Below, one piece after another: positions 24,614 through 36,660 of a DNA stretch of 64,000 bases (within the stretch, counting starts at the first letter, position 1; every line of letters begins with the position of its first letter). This stretch comes from Nigrospora sphaerica (Eukaryota > Ascomycota > Sordariomycetes > Amphisphaeriales > Apiosporaceae): assembly GCA_018287875.1 (NCBI GenBank), contig JAGVVL010000001.1:4650001-4714000 (forward strand), in the 5' to 3' direction. Made by a program: the position numbers and the translations under genes. The notes under the pieces were generated by a model. That model was given only the letters and a program-made list of their open reading frames with translations, was not told the DNA's origin and searched no databases.

Positions 24614-24641
24614 CTGTGCGCAGACTTTTGGCCAGTCACTT
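24614..24641 (-). repeat. Right terminal inverted repeat
   Basis: Partner of the left repeat, read inward on the minus strand; 3 mismatches in 28 bp. Followed by the TA duplication at 24642-24643. Confidence 0.9.
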
Positions 24642-24643
24642 TA

Positions 24644-25538
24644 CCTAGACAAAGAAGCCATCCTTGGGCAAGAAGTAGTGGGTGTACTTGGGAGATGCGC
24701 CGTCCATACTTGGACACGGGGGGGAAGGGGTACACTGGCTGATTGTGGTGCCGAAGCTCCATCCCGAACCGTCCATCATTCAACTACATACAACAGAATG
24801 GGCGGAAGTCTGCTGCTGCTGGAATGTCACCATGAATCAATCAATGAATAGATGGGACCGTTGGGGAGAGTGGGCCACCGTTATTGAAGTTACTGGCCGA
24901 TAGATAGGTAGCACTTCTCAGCCGCTTTCTTAGGTGAGATCTGCGGTAGTAGTACTCCGTCGTGTTTGCCGTGTGCTTATTGGGGCTTGAGGCAGGCGCG
25001 TTGCCCGGCAACGTCTGCCCCGGTTCGAGACACCTGCTCCAGTCGTGCCCATGCGGGATTGATGATTTCGACCCGGCGTCCCATAACAACCATCCATCCC
25101 GCTCATTGATCTTTTTCCAATCCCAGCGACCGCCGTGTTTAATCAACCTCGTGTATGGACACCGCGTGCTTTGCTCAGATTCCTCCTTGCTGAGTGTATG
25201 CCGTTGCAATCTAGTGTAAGTTGCGAAAGGCGCCTCCTTCCCTGCCTTGCACCAAGACCGTCGTCATCGTCGGCGCCCTCGACTACATAACTATGTACCC
25301 GCCTACCCGACTCCAGCCCAGCCGTTTCCCCCTTGCGTTGAGGTCTAGTGAGGTCGCGACAGTCCCATCCGGCCCGCGGCTCGTCTCGCACTCCTGCTCT
25401 CCCAGGGCCACCGGACTACGCTAATGTTTACTTTCGTCTCCAGTCCAGCCCCTTCCCCCGCAACACAAGCAGCGCTCTGCCGAGGCCAGCAGATCTCTCT
25501 TTTGCTTGAGCCCGCACTTTCGCCGCCCAGTCCTCCAG
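24644..25538. other. Polo kinase upstream region
   Basis: Promoter and leader of the polo kinase gene. The frame is open for 33 bp upstream of the chosen ATG without another ATG. No separate gene seen. Confidence 0.55.
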
Positions 25539-28500
25539 ATGGCGGACAGACTTGTGGCAGCGAAGCAGAGCCCTGACGCAGACGCCCTATCCCCGCGGGA
25601 CGTCAACATCCAACTACCCACCCGAGCGGCCGTCGACGCCGCGAAGGTGAAAGCAGCCCTGGCTTCCAAGGCAGTCCAGAAGGATAAGGAGCACCCGCCT
25701 CCTCCCCCGCCGCAGGTCTACGAGCCCCCCAGTTCCGACCGCAAAGATGGCGCGACGTACCATATTGGCAAGATGCTGGGCAAGGGCGGTTTTGCGGTCT
25801 GTTACGAGGGGCAAATGCCTGGCGTGCGGAAGAAGTTCGCCCTGAAGATCGTCAAGAGCAAAATGCCCACCAAGATGGAGCAGAAGGTATAGCACATGTG
25901 TCCCGGCTCCATACGCGACGGCAGCTTGCTAATCTTCCCTTCGCCGTAGTTCCAAACCGAGCTACAGATTCATTCCAAGATGCGTCAAGTGAACATTGTC
26001 CAGTTCCTGCGCGCCTTCGCATTCGACAGCTCTACCTACCTAGTCCTTGAGCTGTGCCCCAACGGCTCGCTAATGGATATGGTTAAGCGCCGCAAGGGCG
26101 TGACGGAGCCCGAGGTTCGCTTCTATTCGGTGCAAATAGCCGGTGCCATCAAATACATGCACGCCAAGGGCATCATTCACCGGGACCTGAAGATGGGCAA
26201 CATCTTTTTGGACAAGCACATGAACGCCAAGATCGGCGATTTCGGCCTCGCGGCATTGGTCGTTACAGGCAAAGACATGCAGACGATCCGTCGGACTACG
26301 CTGTGTGGTACCCCTAACTACATTGCACCCGAAATTCTGGAGAAGGGAAAGAAGGGGCACGACCACATGGTGGACATCTGGAGCCTTGGTATTATAATGT
26401 GGGATGCCCTTGCCAGCCGGGTGAAGCGTGGGTTGCTGATTGAAGGTCCAGGTTTGCAATGCTCACGTCAAAGCCCCCTTTCCAGTCGTCAACAACGGAC
26501 GAGATCTATCGACGGGCGCGCAACCGAGACTACGAATGGCCTAATCCTGAAAACCGATACATCAGCCAGGAGGCCAAGGACATCGTTGCCAACATGCTCC
26601 AAGAGGCAGACCAACGCCCGGAGCCGGATGCCATTGTGGAGCACGACTTCTTCCGGTCTGGATACGTGCCGGTCCCAGGCGAAATCACCTCCAAGTTTCG
26701 TGAGTGTGCGCCAGACAGCGACGACTTTTACGCTATCGATTTCACGCCGCAAATGGCCGCGCAGAATATGCGCAACCTGAAGGACATGTGCCGTGCCTGT
26801 GAAGTGGGCCCCTGGAATAAAACACAGACAGTGTATGCAAGCACCTGGAAAGAAGTTGCCCTGGAGGAAAAGGCCGGCCTAACTCCCATCATTCCCCTGG
26901 CTGAGGGCATCGTCTATCGCCCCTATGACGAAGTCAGCAGGGAGAAGAAGCTGCTACAGGTCCCGCTTCATGGACCCCCGCTCCCTCTCGGCAGGACGTT
27001 CGACGAGCTGCCGCAGTCGGCGCAGGCACCGCCCACAGGTCTGCTCAGAGCACCACCTCAAAGTTTTGCCGCCCAGCAGAGAGCCCAGGGGCGGCCAACC
27101 AAGCCCGCCGCATCTATGGTCCGCTCCCGTACGGTAGCTGAGATGACGACAGCCCCTGCGGCGGCAGCTGACAGCGTCCGGCCTCGAGCCAGGCGCGAGC
27201 TGCCTAGGAGCAATACGGAAGATAACATCTTGTCGCAGCCAACCGAGGCGCCACTGGAGTCGGTCGTGCGTCCTGGTAAGACTGTTCAACTAGCCGAACG
27301 ATTGAGGCCGGCTGAGGCGAAGCGACCTCTCGTTGCAAGGGTCCAAGAAAAGCCTATGGCCTCGGCCTCGGCCCTGGCCCCCGTCCCAGCTCCTGTCCTT
27401 GTGTCGACGCCCTCCGGCCCTGCTGCTACACCGACCGAGCTAGGCTCGCTTTTCGGCAGCACGGAGCGTCAGCAGCCAGTCCCCGATACAGAGCCTGATG
27501 TTGTGCTGGAACGGCTACGCCGCCTCCAGGCTGAGCTGGAGCGGGCGCTGAACTCTAGGACCATGGCAATTATCGGCAAAGCGGCCACACCACCAACGCC
27601 TCACATTGTGGTCAAATGGGTAGACTATTCGAACAAGTTCGGGTTGGGCTACATCCTCAACGACGGTAGCGTTGGTTGCGTTCTCAAGAGCGTACCTGGA
27701 AGCGGCAAGGGTAGCAAATCCGTTATGCTCCCGCCCTCGTGTATCTTGGTTCGCGACGCTGAGCGCCATTGTCAACGCCGCCACAATACGGCTTATGCGG
27801 ACCGCCACCAAATAGTGCCCATGACGGAGCCCATTCAGTTCTTCGAAAATAATGGCCCGGCTGGGCTGTCCATGGTTGCAGTGCACCCGTCGCAATTCAA
27901 GATTGGGCTGAACCCTGATGGCACGCCGGGCAAGATCCCAGTGGGCAAAGATATTTACGACCACCGCAAGCGCGAGCACCTGATCCTATGGAAGAAATTT
28001 GCCAATTATATGATGGCATACGGGCGTGACCAGGAGGCCGTGGACGAGACGGGCCACATCCAAATACCGATGAACTCGGACCCGGACCTACCTCCAAGTA
28101 ACGTCGTCACGTTCTATCAGCGCATCGGCGACGTCGGCTGCTGGGTCTTCGCTGACGGCCACTTGCAATTCAACTTTCCTGATCACACCAAGATTGTGCT
28201 CGACGCCACAGGCACGTGGTGCCACTTTTGGCATCTGCCCCAAGAGGCGGCGGAGAAGCTTATGGCCACTGGCGAGCTGGATGAGACGGCTCTCGACGAA
28301 CGTGCAGTGCTCAGCTACCCTCTGCAGACGCTGTTGAACTTTGCAGCCAAGCCGGCCATACGGCCGACGCGCAACGCAGCGCGGAAGCGGCCCGAGATTA
28401 ACCCCATGCTCCAGGGTATACCCGCCGCCAATGATTTCCGACGCAAGGTGGACTTCATCAAGGGTGTAATCAAGGAGTGGGTAACCAACGGGGGCATGGG

Positions 28501-28699
28501 CAACAGTAATATGAGCCGCGAACAGCGCCTCAAGTGGACTGGCTGCCGCGAGTCTGTCCACAGCGGCCCGAGCAAACACGTCTGGGTTACCATTGGAGCA
28601 CGCTGGGGTGACGAGAGATTCACTGCCTTGGTTGATCCTAAGCGGCCGCACATACTCGGCGAAGACCTTGACGAGAAGAAGAAAGCGGCCTCGGCTTGA
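25539..28699 (+). CDS. Polo-like serine/threonine kinase (Cdc5/PlkA)
   Basis: Mitotic kinase controlling entry into mitosis, spindle and septation. Three exons (25539-25886, 25950-26398, 26452-28699) give 1014 residues, longer than animal Plk1 but usual for filamentous fungi. The kinase domain runs from about residue 75: Gly-loop LGKGGFAVCYE, Lys103 in FALKIVK, HRDLKMGN with Asp195, DFG at 213-215, and an activation loop with RRTTLCGTPNYIAPE (Thr near 232-233). A long disordered linker with Pro/Ala runs separates it from two polo boxes. The first carries WVDYSNKFGLGYILNDGSVG (Trp655). The second carries DHTKIVL with His844 and Lys846, the phosphopeptide-binding pair. All key residues are present. 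Introns are 63 and 53 bp; the second uses a GTGGGA donor. Convergent with the Skt5-like gene. Confidence 0.97.
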
Positions 28700-30021
28700 G
28701 CCAACAAGCACGGAGCATCCTTGGCGACCTGCAGCTGAGAAACTGGCAGCAAGCAGCACGAGCTTATGACCGAACGAGACAGGATAGGGTTTTCCATGGA
28801 GTGACGAGAGCTGGGAGCCTGGCCCGCCTCTGCTTTACGTTGTCTGCAAGACTCCACGGTGGCGTTTAGGAGTCCCTGACCATTAGGGGTAACTTTGAAC
28901 TTCGTTGCATACTTTGAACTTTTTTGCATGGCGTAGCGTGTATGAAGTAATACATATCTTGCACGACAACCTACGCCCCGCGGGCTGGACGTGCCGACAC
29001 TGGACACGATCGGGCAGCAGAGGACCGTTGTCACGTGAACATAGGGACGGTGCCGTCTTTGACGTTCCAGCGTGCAGCGTTAGGGAGAGGGTATCTGCCC
29101 AGCTCCCCAGCCTACGCCGCTTGTCGACCACGCAGGAGACGCTGAGGGAGCGTGTGACTTCGGCGTCGCCAAGGTTGTTACTGTGTGTGCCGCTCTCTGG
29201 ACTGGACCGTGACGTGGGTTTGACTACGGCATATCGGGACCAGCTGGATCCTATTCAACCAAGTCTACTGGGAAGCAAACGCACCTTCCTATGCACCCAG
29301 CACAAACTGTGCTATGCCCGCCAAGGTTTTGCCGTGACAGCTCGCCTCCACTAATAGGATGGGGGGCATTGTCGGATATACGCCCCTCGCCCTCTCCTTT
29401 TCTCAGTGCAGCCCCAAGTATTTATCATTCGGCTTATGTACAGTGTGAGTTCCCCTCATGGCAGAAACAGCAGTACAAGTTCGTTATCTCCTTCGCTTGG
29501 CACATGACTTCGATCAAGCAATTTCTTCGGTCCATCCGGTCGTCCAGACCCAAAAAATCAAACCTCCCTCACCCCCTTGGTGTTCGCAACCGGTAAATGA
29601 CAAGAGCAAGAGGACGAAATCGAGAAACGCCCGTGATGATGCAAGTCGAGGATAGACGACCGTAGTGACCGGCGGACTGACCGTCTGCCCCTCTGTTCTG
29701 GATTAAAGTTGCCCGTGTAAACACCACGCCCTGGTGTCACATTTGGCGGGTCCCGCCATGGAGCATTTCGGCTCAGCCCCTTAACTGCCTGTCCAGGCGT
29801 CGGTTCAGGCCACAGGTGTGCAGCGCGTGGCCGTACCTAGTCATCCACCGCCTGACACAGATACTGGGAAAAGGCGGCGCGCCAACTCGGCCCGGTGGTT
29901 TGCGGGACCCTCTCCTGTTTGGTGTTGCCTCGAAGCCGGACTATATCCAACAGACCCCGGAAGTCGTCGGCATCGCCACAGCCAGCGTTGCTGGGCGAAT
30001 CCCCTCTGGCGCGCCCCCGCG
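28700..30021. other. Convergent intergenic region
   Basis: 1.3 kb between the 3' ends of polo kinase and the Skt5-like gene. No gene. It contains a 19-bp tandem duplication at 28892-28929. Confidence 0.6.
28892..28929 (+). repeat. 19-bp tandem duplication
   Basis: Two adjacent copies of ACTTTGAACTTCGTTGCAT, the second with two substitutions, about 200 bp past the polo kinase stop. Confidence 0.8.
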
Positions 30022-32273
30022 CTACATTATTACGCAGTCCTTCTCGTCCTTGCCTTCCTTCGGTGGTGCTTTTCGCATTTTTGCATTACGAGGAGCTGCC
30101 ACCTCCATCGGTGTGCCCCCGGCACCGGCACCGGCACCAGCACCAGCACCGGCGCCCCCATCGACAGCGGCTCGGATGGCCGCCAGCCGCTGCTTGGCGC
30201 GCTCATCGCCATTATCGGCTGCCTTGACATACCAAAGGTTGGCCTCGAGAATGTCACGGTGGCATCCGATGCCCGTTTCGGTGAAGTAGCCGACGGTGTA
30301 TTGCGCCTTGACAAAGCCTGGTAAAGCGTGAGAAGCATGATCCGTAATGTGTGCACCGTCCAAGACTTACCCAATTCGGCCGATCTGAGTGCCCACTCGT
30401 AGGCCTCTTCCTCGTCCTTCTCGAGGATGGGCTCGGCTCCCACCAGATACCACGCGCATAGGCCCATCATGGCTGCCGCATGGCCGCGCTCGGCGGCGCC
30501 GGTGTAGAAGTGAACGCTGAGGGCCGGGTCTCGCGGGCAGTTGAGCTTGCCGTGCTCGTAGGCGTCGCCCATACGGAAGCTGGCTTCGGCATGGCCCAGC
30601 TCAGCGGCCTGGGTGAACAGCTCGGCGGCATAGCTTTCGTCCTTGAAAATGTCGTCGCCATAACCCGTTTCGTACAATGTGCCCAGCTGGTAGGGGGCGG
30701 CGTTGTACACGGCATCCGACGCTTCCGTGGCCCGCTTCATCCACTTGATGCCCTCGCGGTATCGCTTCTCCCCAAAATCGCCCGCCAGGCAGGCCTTTCC
30801 GAGCCTGGTCATGGCGCCCGGGTGGCTTTTGGACGCAGCCGTTCTGAGATACTGAACAGCTTTGGCGGGGTCCTTCCGACAGCCCCAGCCAAACTCGTAA
30901 CATAAGCCAGCACGGTAGGCAGACTCAGCGTGGCCGTGTTTGGCGGCGATGACGAAGAGGGGGAACGCGGAGTTATAATCTTCCCTGCCCTTGCTGAAGA
31001 GGCCCGAGGCGTATCCGTCGGCCAGGTAATATTGGGCAAACGGGTAGCCGTTATTGGCCAGCCTGGTGAGTATGCTTTTCGCTTCACGCACTAGCTCAGC
31101 AGGGGACGTCTGAGCGCCTGCGCCCGCTGGACTTCCTTCGGCCGGCGCGGCCTTGGAAACCTTGCCTTTTGATGGTTCCTCATGTGACAGTCCTTGCTCC
31201 TGGGCTGTGGCGATTAGGAAAACGGCAAACGAATATTGGATCGCGTGGTCATTCGTTTTCTTCACGTTTTGCCTATACATTTCAAGCGTTTTTTGCGCGC
31301 TCAGCAGCGAGGCGTTACTCCCAACATTGTTACGAAGATGCGAGTTATCGATAGTAAGGGGCGCCGGGGCAGGCTGGGGGTAGGGCACATTCAGCAGCTC
31401 AGCGTACGACGTCGGACGCCCTTCGGGCGACTTGCGGGACAGGCCCGGGGACCGGCCAGGGCTGAGGTCGGAATAGGCCGAGAAGGTCGATTGGGGTCGG
31501 GGCATCGAGCTCCTCCGGACCGCCGAGGTGGGGGTCAAGTGGCGGTTGATAGCCATACCTTGCTCGGTGAGGTTGGTGCTGGAGGAACGTTTGGCCTCCG
31601 TATCCGCCGGAGGCGCGACAGGCTGATGATGATATTGCAGCTGCGGCACCAGTGGCGGCGACAAGACGCCATCGTCTACCTCTGACTCGTCCGGCGTTAT
31701 TTCACCAGACGGTTTTCGGGAATCTAAGGCATCCTGAGACGGGGAACTGGCATTTGTTGCTGTCGAAGACTCGGCTGAAACTTGGTGCTGCGAATTCGCC
31801 GTGACATCCGTGTCGCGGCTGAGCCGACCTGGATCCTGGGCGGGGGGTAGCTCGCTGTGACTTGAGCTGTCGTATCCCCCGTCGACTTGTGGTATGGCGT
31901 CCAAGCTAGGCTGATGCCGCTCGCGCGACTCGTGCACCTCCATAGGGGAACGAGCAAGAGACTGCCCCGATACTGTGTCAAGCAAGGCCGACTGCGATGT
32001 GTACCTGTGATGCCCCGCCACACCGGCATTGGACGGCTGCGCCCAATTGTCTGGGTGGAAGCTCAGCGCAACAGGCGACGCGGGGGCGGCTCTGATCTTG
32101 GGCATCTCGGACTCGGTCACGATGGGCGACGGTTTCGCATCGCTCTCGGTAGCCTGGCTCCATCTGCAACTCTCGGGCGATAAATCCGAGACGGGGGGCG
32201 GTTTTCGGTGAAGAGGCGATCCAGCCGGCGAGGACAGGCCTTGCGGCGGAGGCGTCGGGGCTACGGCAGCCAT
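30022..32273 (-). CDS. Sel1-repeat chitin synthase activator (Skt5/Chs4, CSR-like)
   Basis: Regulator that in yeast (Skt5/Chs4) binds and activates the chitin synthase Chs3 at the membrane; Neurospora relatives are called CSR. Two exons, complement of 30022-30317 and 30371-32273, give 732 residues. Residues 1 to about 330 are Ser/Pro-rich and disordered. Then come Sel1-like repeats with their Ala/Gly helix pairs (YPFAQYYLADGYASGLF, YRAGLCYEFGWGCRKDPAKA, GAMTRLGKACLAGDFG, ASFRMGDAYEHGKL, AQYTVGYFTETGIG). The tail has a Gly-Ala repeat coded by a hexanucleotide array (about 30120-30156), then a basic/acidic stretch and a terminal CVIM, a CAAX box for prenylation. The 53-bp intron has a GTAAGT donor, and splicing is required to reach the CAAX end. 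The next confident gene on its 5' side is a class IV chitin synthase, divergent. Confidence 0.93.
30120..30156 (-). repeat. In-frame GGTGCC-type hexanucleotide array
   Basis: About six 6-bp units (GGCACC/AGCACC on the plus strand) coding alternating Gly and Ala just before the C-terminal tail of the Skt5-like protein. Length may vary between strains; this is inferred. Confidence 0.8.
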
Positions 32274-34372
32274 TGCTCGGGTCTGCCCGTTTGTGTCGTT
32301 GGATGAAAGATGGCTCTGCGAGCTCCTACCACCTGACGTCTCCTAGCACGACCAAGGCTACTCGACGTCGGGTCGCAATGTCGTGTCAGCTAAACGATGT
32401 TGTCGGCATCGAGCGGTGAGCTCCCGTCCTTCTCGCTTCCTCTTGTGCGCAGCGCGACCAGCAGATCGGGATGCTGGATGGTGGGCCAGGCGGCTAGGGT
32501 CGGCCGAGGGAGCGTGAGGAGAGCAACGACGGTCGGCCGAGGATTCCCTCCTGTTCTCGGGCTGGCGCCAGAGGGACCCGGGATAATGTTGAATATTGAG
32601 TGCGAATGTTGGGCAGCGAATGTTGCAGGATACAAGCAGAGCAGAGCATACGCTCGCGGGCCCGGCAAGCTCGCGAGACGGCCGATGCTCGTAGTGTAGA
32701 TGGCGGGAGCCTAGATGAAAGCCGAAGGCAGGAGGAGGATGCAGGCCAGGTAGGTAGGTTGAAGGTATGTAGTTGCAGCAACCCACGACATAACCCTCTC
32801 CCCCCAATGGACTGACTGTGATGTGTCTGCGGACGCTGTCACTTTCAAGTCTCGCACGCGCTCTTCCTCTCGCCCTGATGAAGGGGGTGTCTTGCACACA
32901 CAGGCAGAGGGCAGGCGTACGCACTCGCCCACTCGCTCGCTCTCTTTCCCTCTTCCTCTTTTTGCGGGTGCTGGTGCTTCGCAGCCGTTGCGCATACGCT
33001 CGTTGTCCCCGTCTTGACGTCGGCACCTAGAGGCGAACAGGATAAACGATGGGATCGGAGAATAGAGTTTTGAGTAACTGTAACGGGGGGGTGAGGAAGT
33101 TGCAGGTGCTTAAGGCGGGTGGTATGCAGCGTCCCTGGTCCTCCAGAGCCGGGGTTTGGTCCCTTTTAGCGGGTCTGGGCGAACACTCGGGCAGGTAGAA
33201 GTACCTGTGATGTACTGGATCCAGCGCCTCCACTGCCTACCCAGTCAGAGCTGATCAGCTGGAGCTCGAGCTGGAGCCGAAGGCTTGCGGGCTGGCGTGG
33301 GAACGGAGCCAGGATGACTGGAGAAGCGAGCGCAAGGCAGGAGGGTGAAGAACGGGGAGGAAGAGACCTGCACAGCATGTAAGGTAGATAGTTACAAGAT
33401 GGCAACGAAGTGCAGGGCACGTGGACGCCGCCCCCCGCTGGACGAGGGAGCCTTGGGAATGGAAAAATGGCAGGCTCAAGGAGAGGAAGGACAACGGACA
33501 ACACGGTTTCCCCTGCTCCAACGGGCGCGACAGTGCCGCAGATGCGCCGCCGTTGGGAGCTTCGTATCGTCCTAAACCAGCACCGGCGGGATGAAAGAGA
33601 ACATTGGCCGGCCGCCCGATGCAACAGAAGCAGAGCGGAACGAATAAAGAACAGGACTCCCACGCCATGGGCGCCAGGGCTTATTTCGGCAAGGTCCCGT
33701 CGCGCATACGAAGCCGCCACCAACCTATACACGCACCTTATTAGGTACTACATCATCTATCCCTTCCTCCGCACAGCTCGACAGGAGCCTTTTCCGACAG
33801 TTCACCCCCCTTTGGCGCGGCAAGCTACTATTGCAAGCGGACGGACCGAGGGCCGTAACGGAAACACATTGGCGCAGAAATCCGCCACCCGTCGGCATCG
33901 TCGGTTTGCCCGCATGCGCCCCCATCTTGCGTACGGGAGAGTACCACCTACTGATCGGACTTTCGTGGTACGCGGCGTCCAAGGTCGCATGCAGCTCCTG
34001 TCGCGTCTGTCTCGGTCCGTCTCAATTCCTGCCTCTCGTCCCGGGGCGCTGCTAACGTTGTTAAAATGGATCGCGGCCTCTTTTTGCATCCACTGATCAC
34101 CTAACCTCTCTCTCTCTCTCCCCCCTCTCTTCCGTGCTGGCTCGCTCGCTCGGCGACTTACCAACTGCTATGTACTTACACATACCATCTCGGTTGTGTG
34201 TAACCTCCTGGCTGCCCTTCTGGACCCACCTCGCATCTGCTTTTGACGCAGATCCCATCTCTTGGTTGTGGTCGCAACGCGCGAGTTGACGACGCCTTCT
34301 CTCGAATCCTGGCATTCTGGCATCCTGGCTTCGGCTGCATAGCCGGGGAGACGACGCCGAGGGAGTAAAAGG

Positions 34373-34444
<72 letters not shown>
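34373..34444 (+). repeat. (CCTG)18 tetranucleotide microsatellite
   Basis: Eighteen perfect CCTG units, 72 bp, ending in CCCGCC. Noncoding by all evidence seen. Confidence 0.95.
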
Positions 34445-35762
34445 CCCGCCCCCTCCGCCGTGTCTATGGATAGGATCCGCAGAGGTTAGTTTGTAAGCAC
34501 CCGGACAGACAGGCACATGTTAGGCCCGTTTTGAAATCGTATTAGGAGTAGTTGTAGAAACAGGCAACTATTTTTAGTCACATCCTACTCCAGCGAGTCC
34601 CCTGTGCAGTCTATACTCTGTACTACGGCCTCCCATTATCGTGCCGGCCTTCCGGAGAAACCCACAGGTTTACGGAGACAGACAAATGGACAAGAGACTG
34701 CTGCCTGTGCTGCCCATGTAAATAGTACGGTCCTCGGGGACCGACGCAGGCCTTGTGGCAGGCCGATGGATGGATTTCTCGTACAAGGAACACCGCCAAG
34801 CATGATTTACGCCGGCTGCCCCAAAGTTTGCATCTCGATGTTCGGAGGGGGGGCACAAAAGTGGACTGGGCAAGTGGACTGGGCAAGTGGGCTGGACCCT
34901 TGAAATAAAAGGGGGGAATGGCATGTTGGCGAGATGCACGGCTGCGGGCGGTCATCCTCTCTCCGTAGGGAACCTACATAGACGCATACTGGGCCTCCTT
35001 GCCATACTACTATGTAGTTGTAGCAATGTACTCACTCCTGTGCGCCCGGAAGTGGGCTCGACGCACCGTTGAAGAAATTGCAAAACGAGGCAGAGCGATG
35101 AAGGGGTATGTTTCCCTTTTCCCCGTCACTTTTGACCTCGGGCAGCCCACCAGCAACCTGCTATAAACAGGTAGCGATCGGTTCTTCGCACCACCAGTCT
35201 ACGGGCAATGTGGGTGTTGCTCACCGAGGCTCAAAAAGACAAGGCCGGCGAACTATGGCCCGCTGGGGCCCCTCCCCTTCGCCTAAATTCTCAACGTGCT
35301 CATCAGTCCCAGCCGTCTGAGCTATGGGCTAGGCTGTTACATGTTAAGAGGGGTCCTCACTCTCCTCTGTCAAAACCTCGATCGCCCGTCCGTGATGCAG
35401 AGCCCAGAGCCTATGCGAGGTAGGAGCACGGCCCCGAAGGTGGTCAGCGGATGAGGCAGAAGCTGGAGGAAATGGATGGACGATACAGTACTCCGTGGAT
35501 GGGGGACCCATGTACACAGTAGAATGTACTCGGCGCGTACTCAAATGCGCCCGAGAGGCTGGGACCGCGAACTACTGCACACCTTAGCGTTTCTCGTATT
35601 GACTCGTTTAGACGGCTGAAGAGCTGGAGGTGCTTGGCCAGTAACCAGTCAAGGGGGACAAAATAAATGCCCCAGAAGCTCTACCAGAGCTACGCTAGAA
35701 GAGTGTCCTAGCTGAGGCGTTTTTTTGTCCACCCCCTTGCCAGTTGCCTTTCACATCCGCCA

Positions 35763-36280
35763 CTTACTGAAGTACGCAGGTGGACGCCGCCTTGGGCTTT
35801 CCCACACACGGATACTCAGCTAAACCGAGCGGAGCCGCGTGCCCGTCAGGTTTCTTAATTCCGTCATCCACAGGGCCGGCATCGCCATCTTCGCCAAGGG
35901 CGCATGCTGCGCGCACCTTTTTACCAGTGGGCCCCTCAAAAAAGAACTTGATGGAAGGCGACTTCCAAGCGCAGTGACTGGTGGGAGCGGCTAGAAATGA
36001 CCTGAAGGACCACCCACCAGGTGGTCTCCCAAGTCGGGCGCAAAAGCCCCTCGCCGTCGGGGAACATCAGCATCTAATAGATGTAGTTGTAGCTGTACTT
36101 TAAACTCGCCCCTACCTCCCCCAACCGACCTGTTAGTACAAATTGCCTGCTTATGTAGTCGCGCAATAGCGCGCTGCCAGCCAGCCCCGCCAGTGAATCT
36201 AAGATCCTTAGCACCTTTTCAACGAGATTCAGCATGAGCGCAGTCAAAAGGTCCAAACTAGAGTCGGCTGCTCGGGTCTC

Positions 36281-36324
<44 letters not shown>

Positions 36325-36660
36325 GAGAGAGACCCAGTCCATGAAGACAAGGTATTTCGGTTCAACCAACGTTGCCGGCGACTGAGTTGAGAGGCTTACG
36401 GTACGGCAGCGTCCCCTGGGATGCGGCAATGACAAGCCGATCGATGTAGGCATCCCTCCCCGCGTAGTACCAGGCGTCGAGAGCTTCTTTTTCGTGATAC
36501 AGGCACGTGGGTTGCTTGCTCCCTGTTTCTGGGTCTGCCATGATGATCCTGCGCCGTAGCTGACTGAGCTGCTGAAAACGGGCGACACGAGCTTCCCCAC
36601 AGCGTAGCGGAATCGATGCCCCTCTTACAGAAGTTGGGCGAGAACCGAATATTCCCAAAC
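35763..36660 (-). pseudogene. Coding-like minus-strand segments, gene or relic
   Basis: Not recognised. One segment near 35763-35980 has no start codon but reads WKSPSIKFFFEGPTGKKVRA, then ACALGEDGDAGPVDDG and AAPLGLAEYPCVGKPKA with host-like codons. It is preceded by a CACCAG acceptor-like site and ends at a GTAAGT donor-like site (or at a stop giving a CVLQ end). A second segment near 36404-36540 reads IMADPETGSKQPTCLYHEKE, followed by ALDAWYYAGRDAYIDRLVIA, then meets a GTAAGC donor. The intervening DNA holds the (GA)19 array. I could not join them into one frame, so this may be a multi-exon gene with missed exons or a decayed one. Confidence 0.25.
36283..36320 (+). repeat. (GA)19 microsatellite
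   Basis: Nineteen perfect GA units. On the minus strand it forms a long CT tract. Confidence 0.95.

Larger units (their letters stand above)
23262..24641 (+). mobile_element. Tc1/mariner DNA transposon, 1380 bp
   Basis: Complete-looking element. The two ends match as terminal inverted repeats for 28 bp with 3 mismatches; the shared core is CAAAAGTCTGCGCACAG. The left end starts AAATCACTGG at 23262 and the right end (read on the minus strand from 24641) starts AAGTGACTGG. A TA dinucleotide flanks both sides (23260-23261 and 24642-24643), the target duplication of this superfamily. It holds a single transposase gene (+) broken by one frameshift. It sits in an intergenic region between the OPA3-like gene and polo kinase, in a GGTAGGTAGGTA context. 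Only one copy is visible in this window. Confidence 0.93.

Noticed and set aside
28697..30024. A gene between polo kinase and the Skt5-like gene
   Set aside because: Short frames only, none with domain features; it is the 3' flank of two convergent genes.
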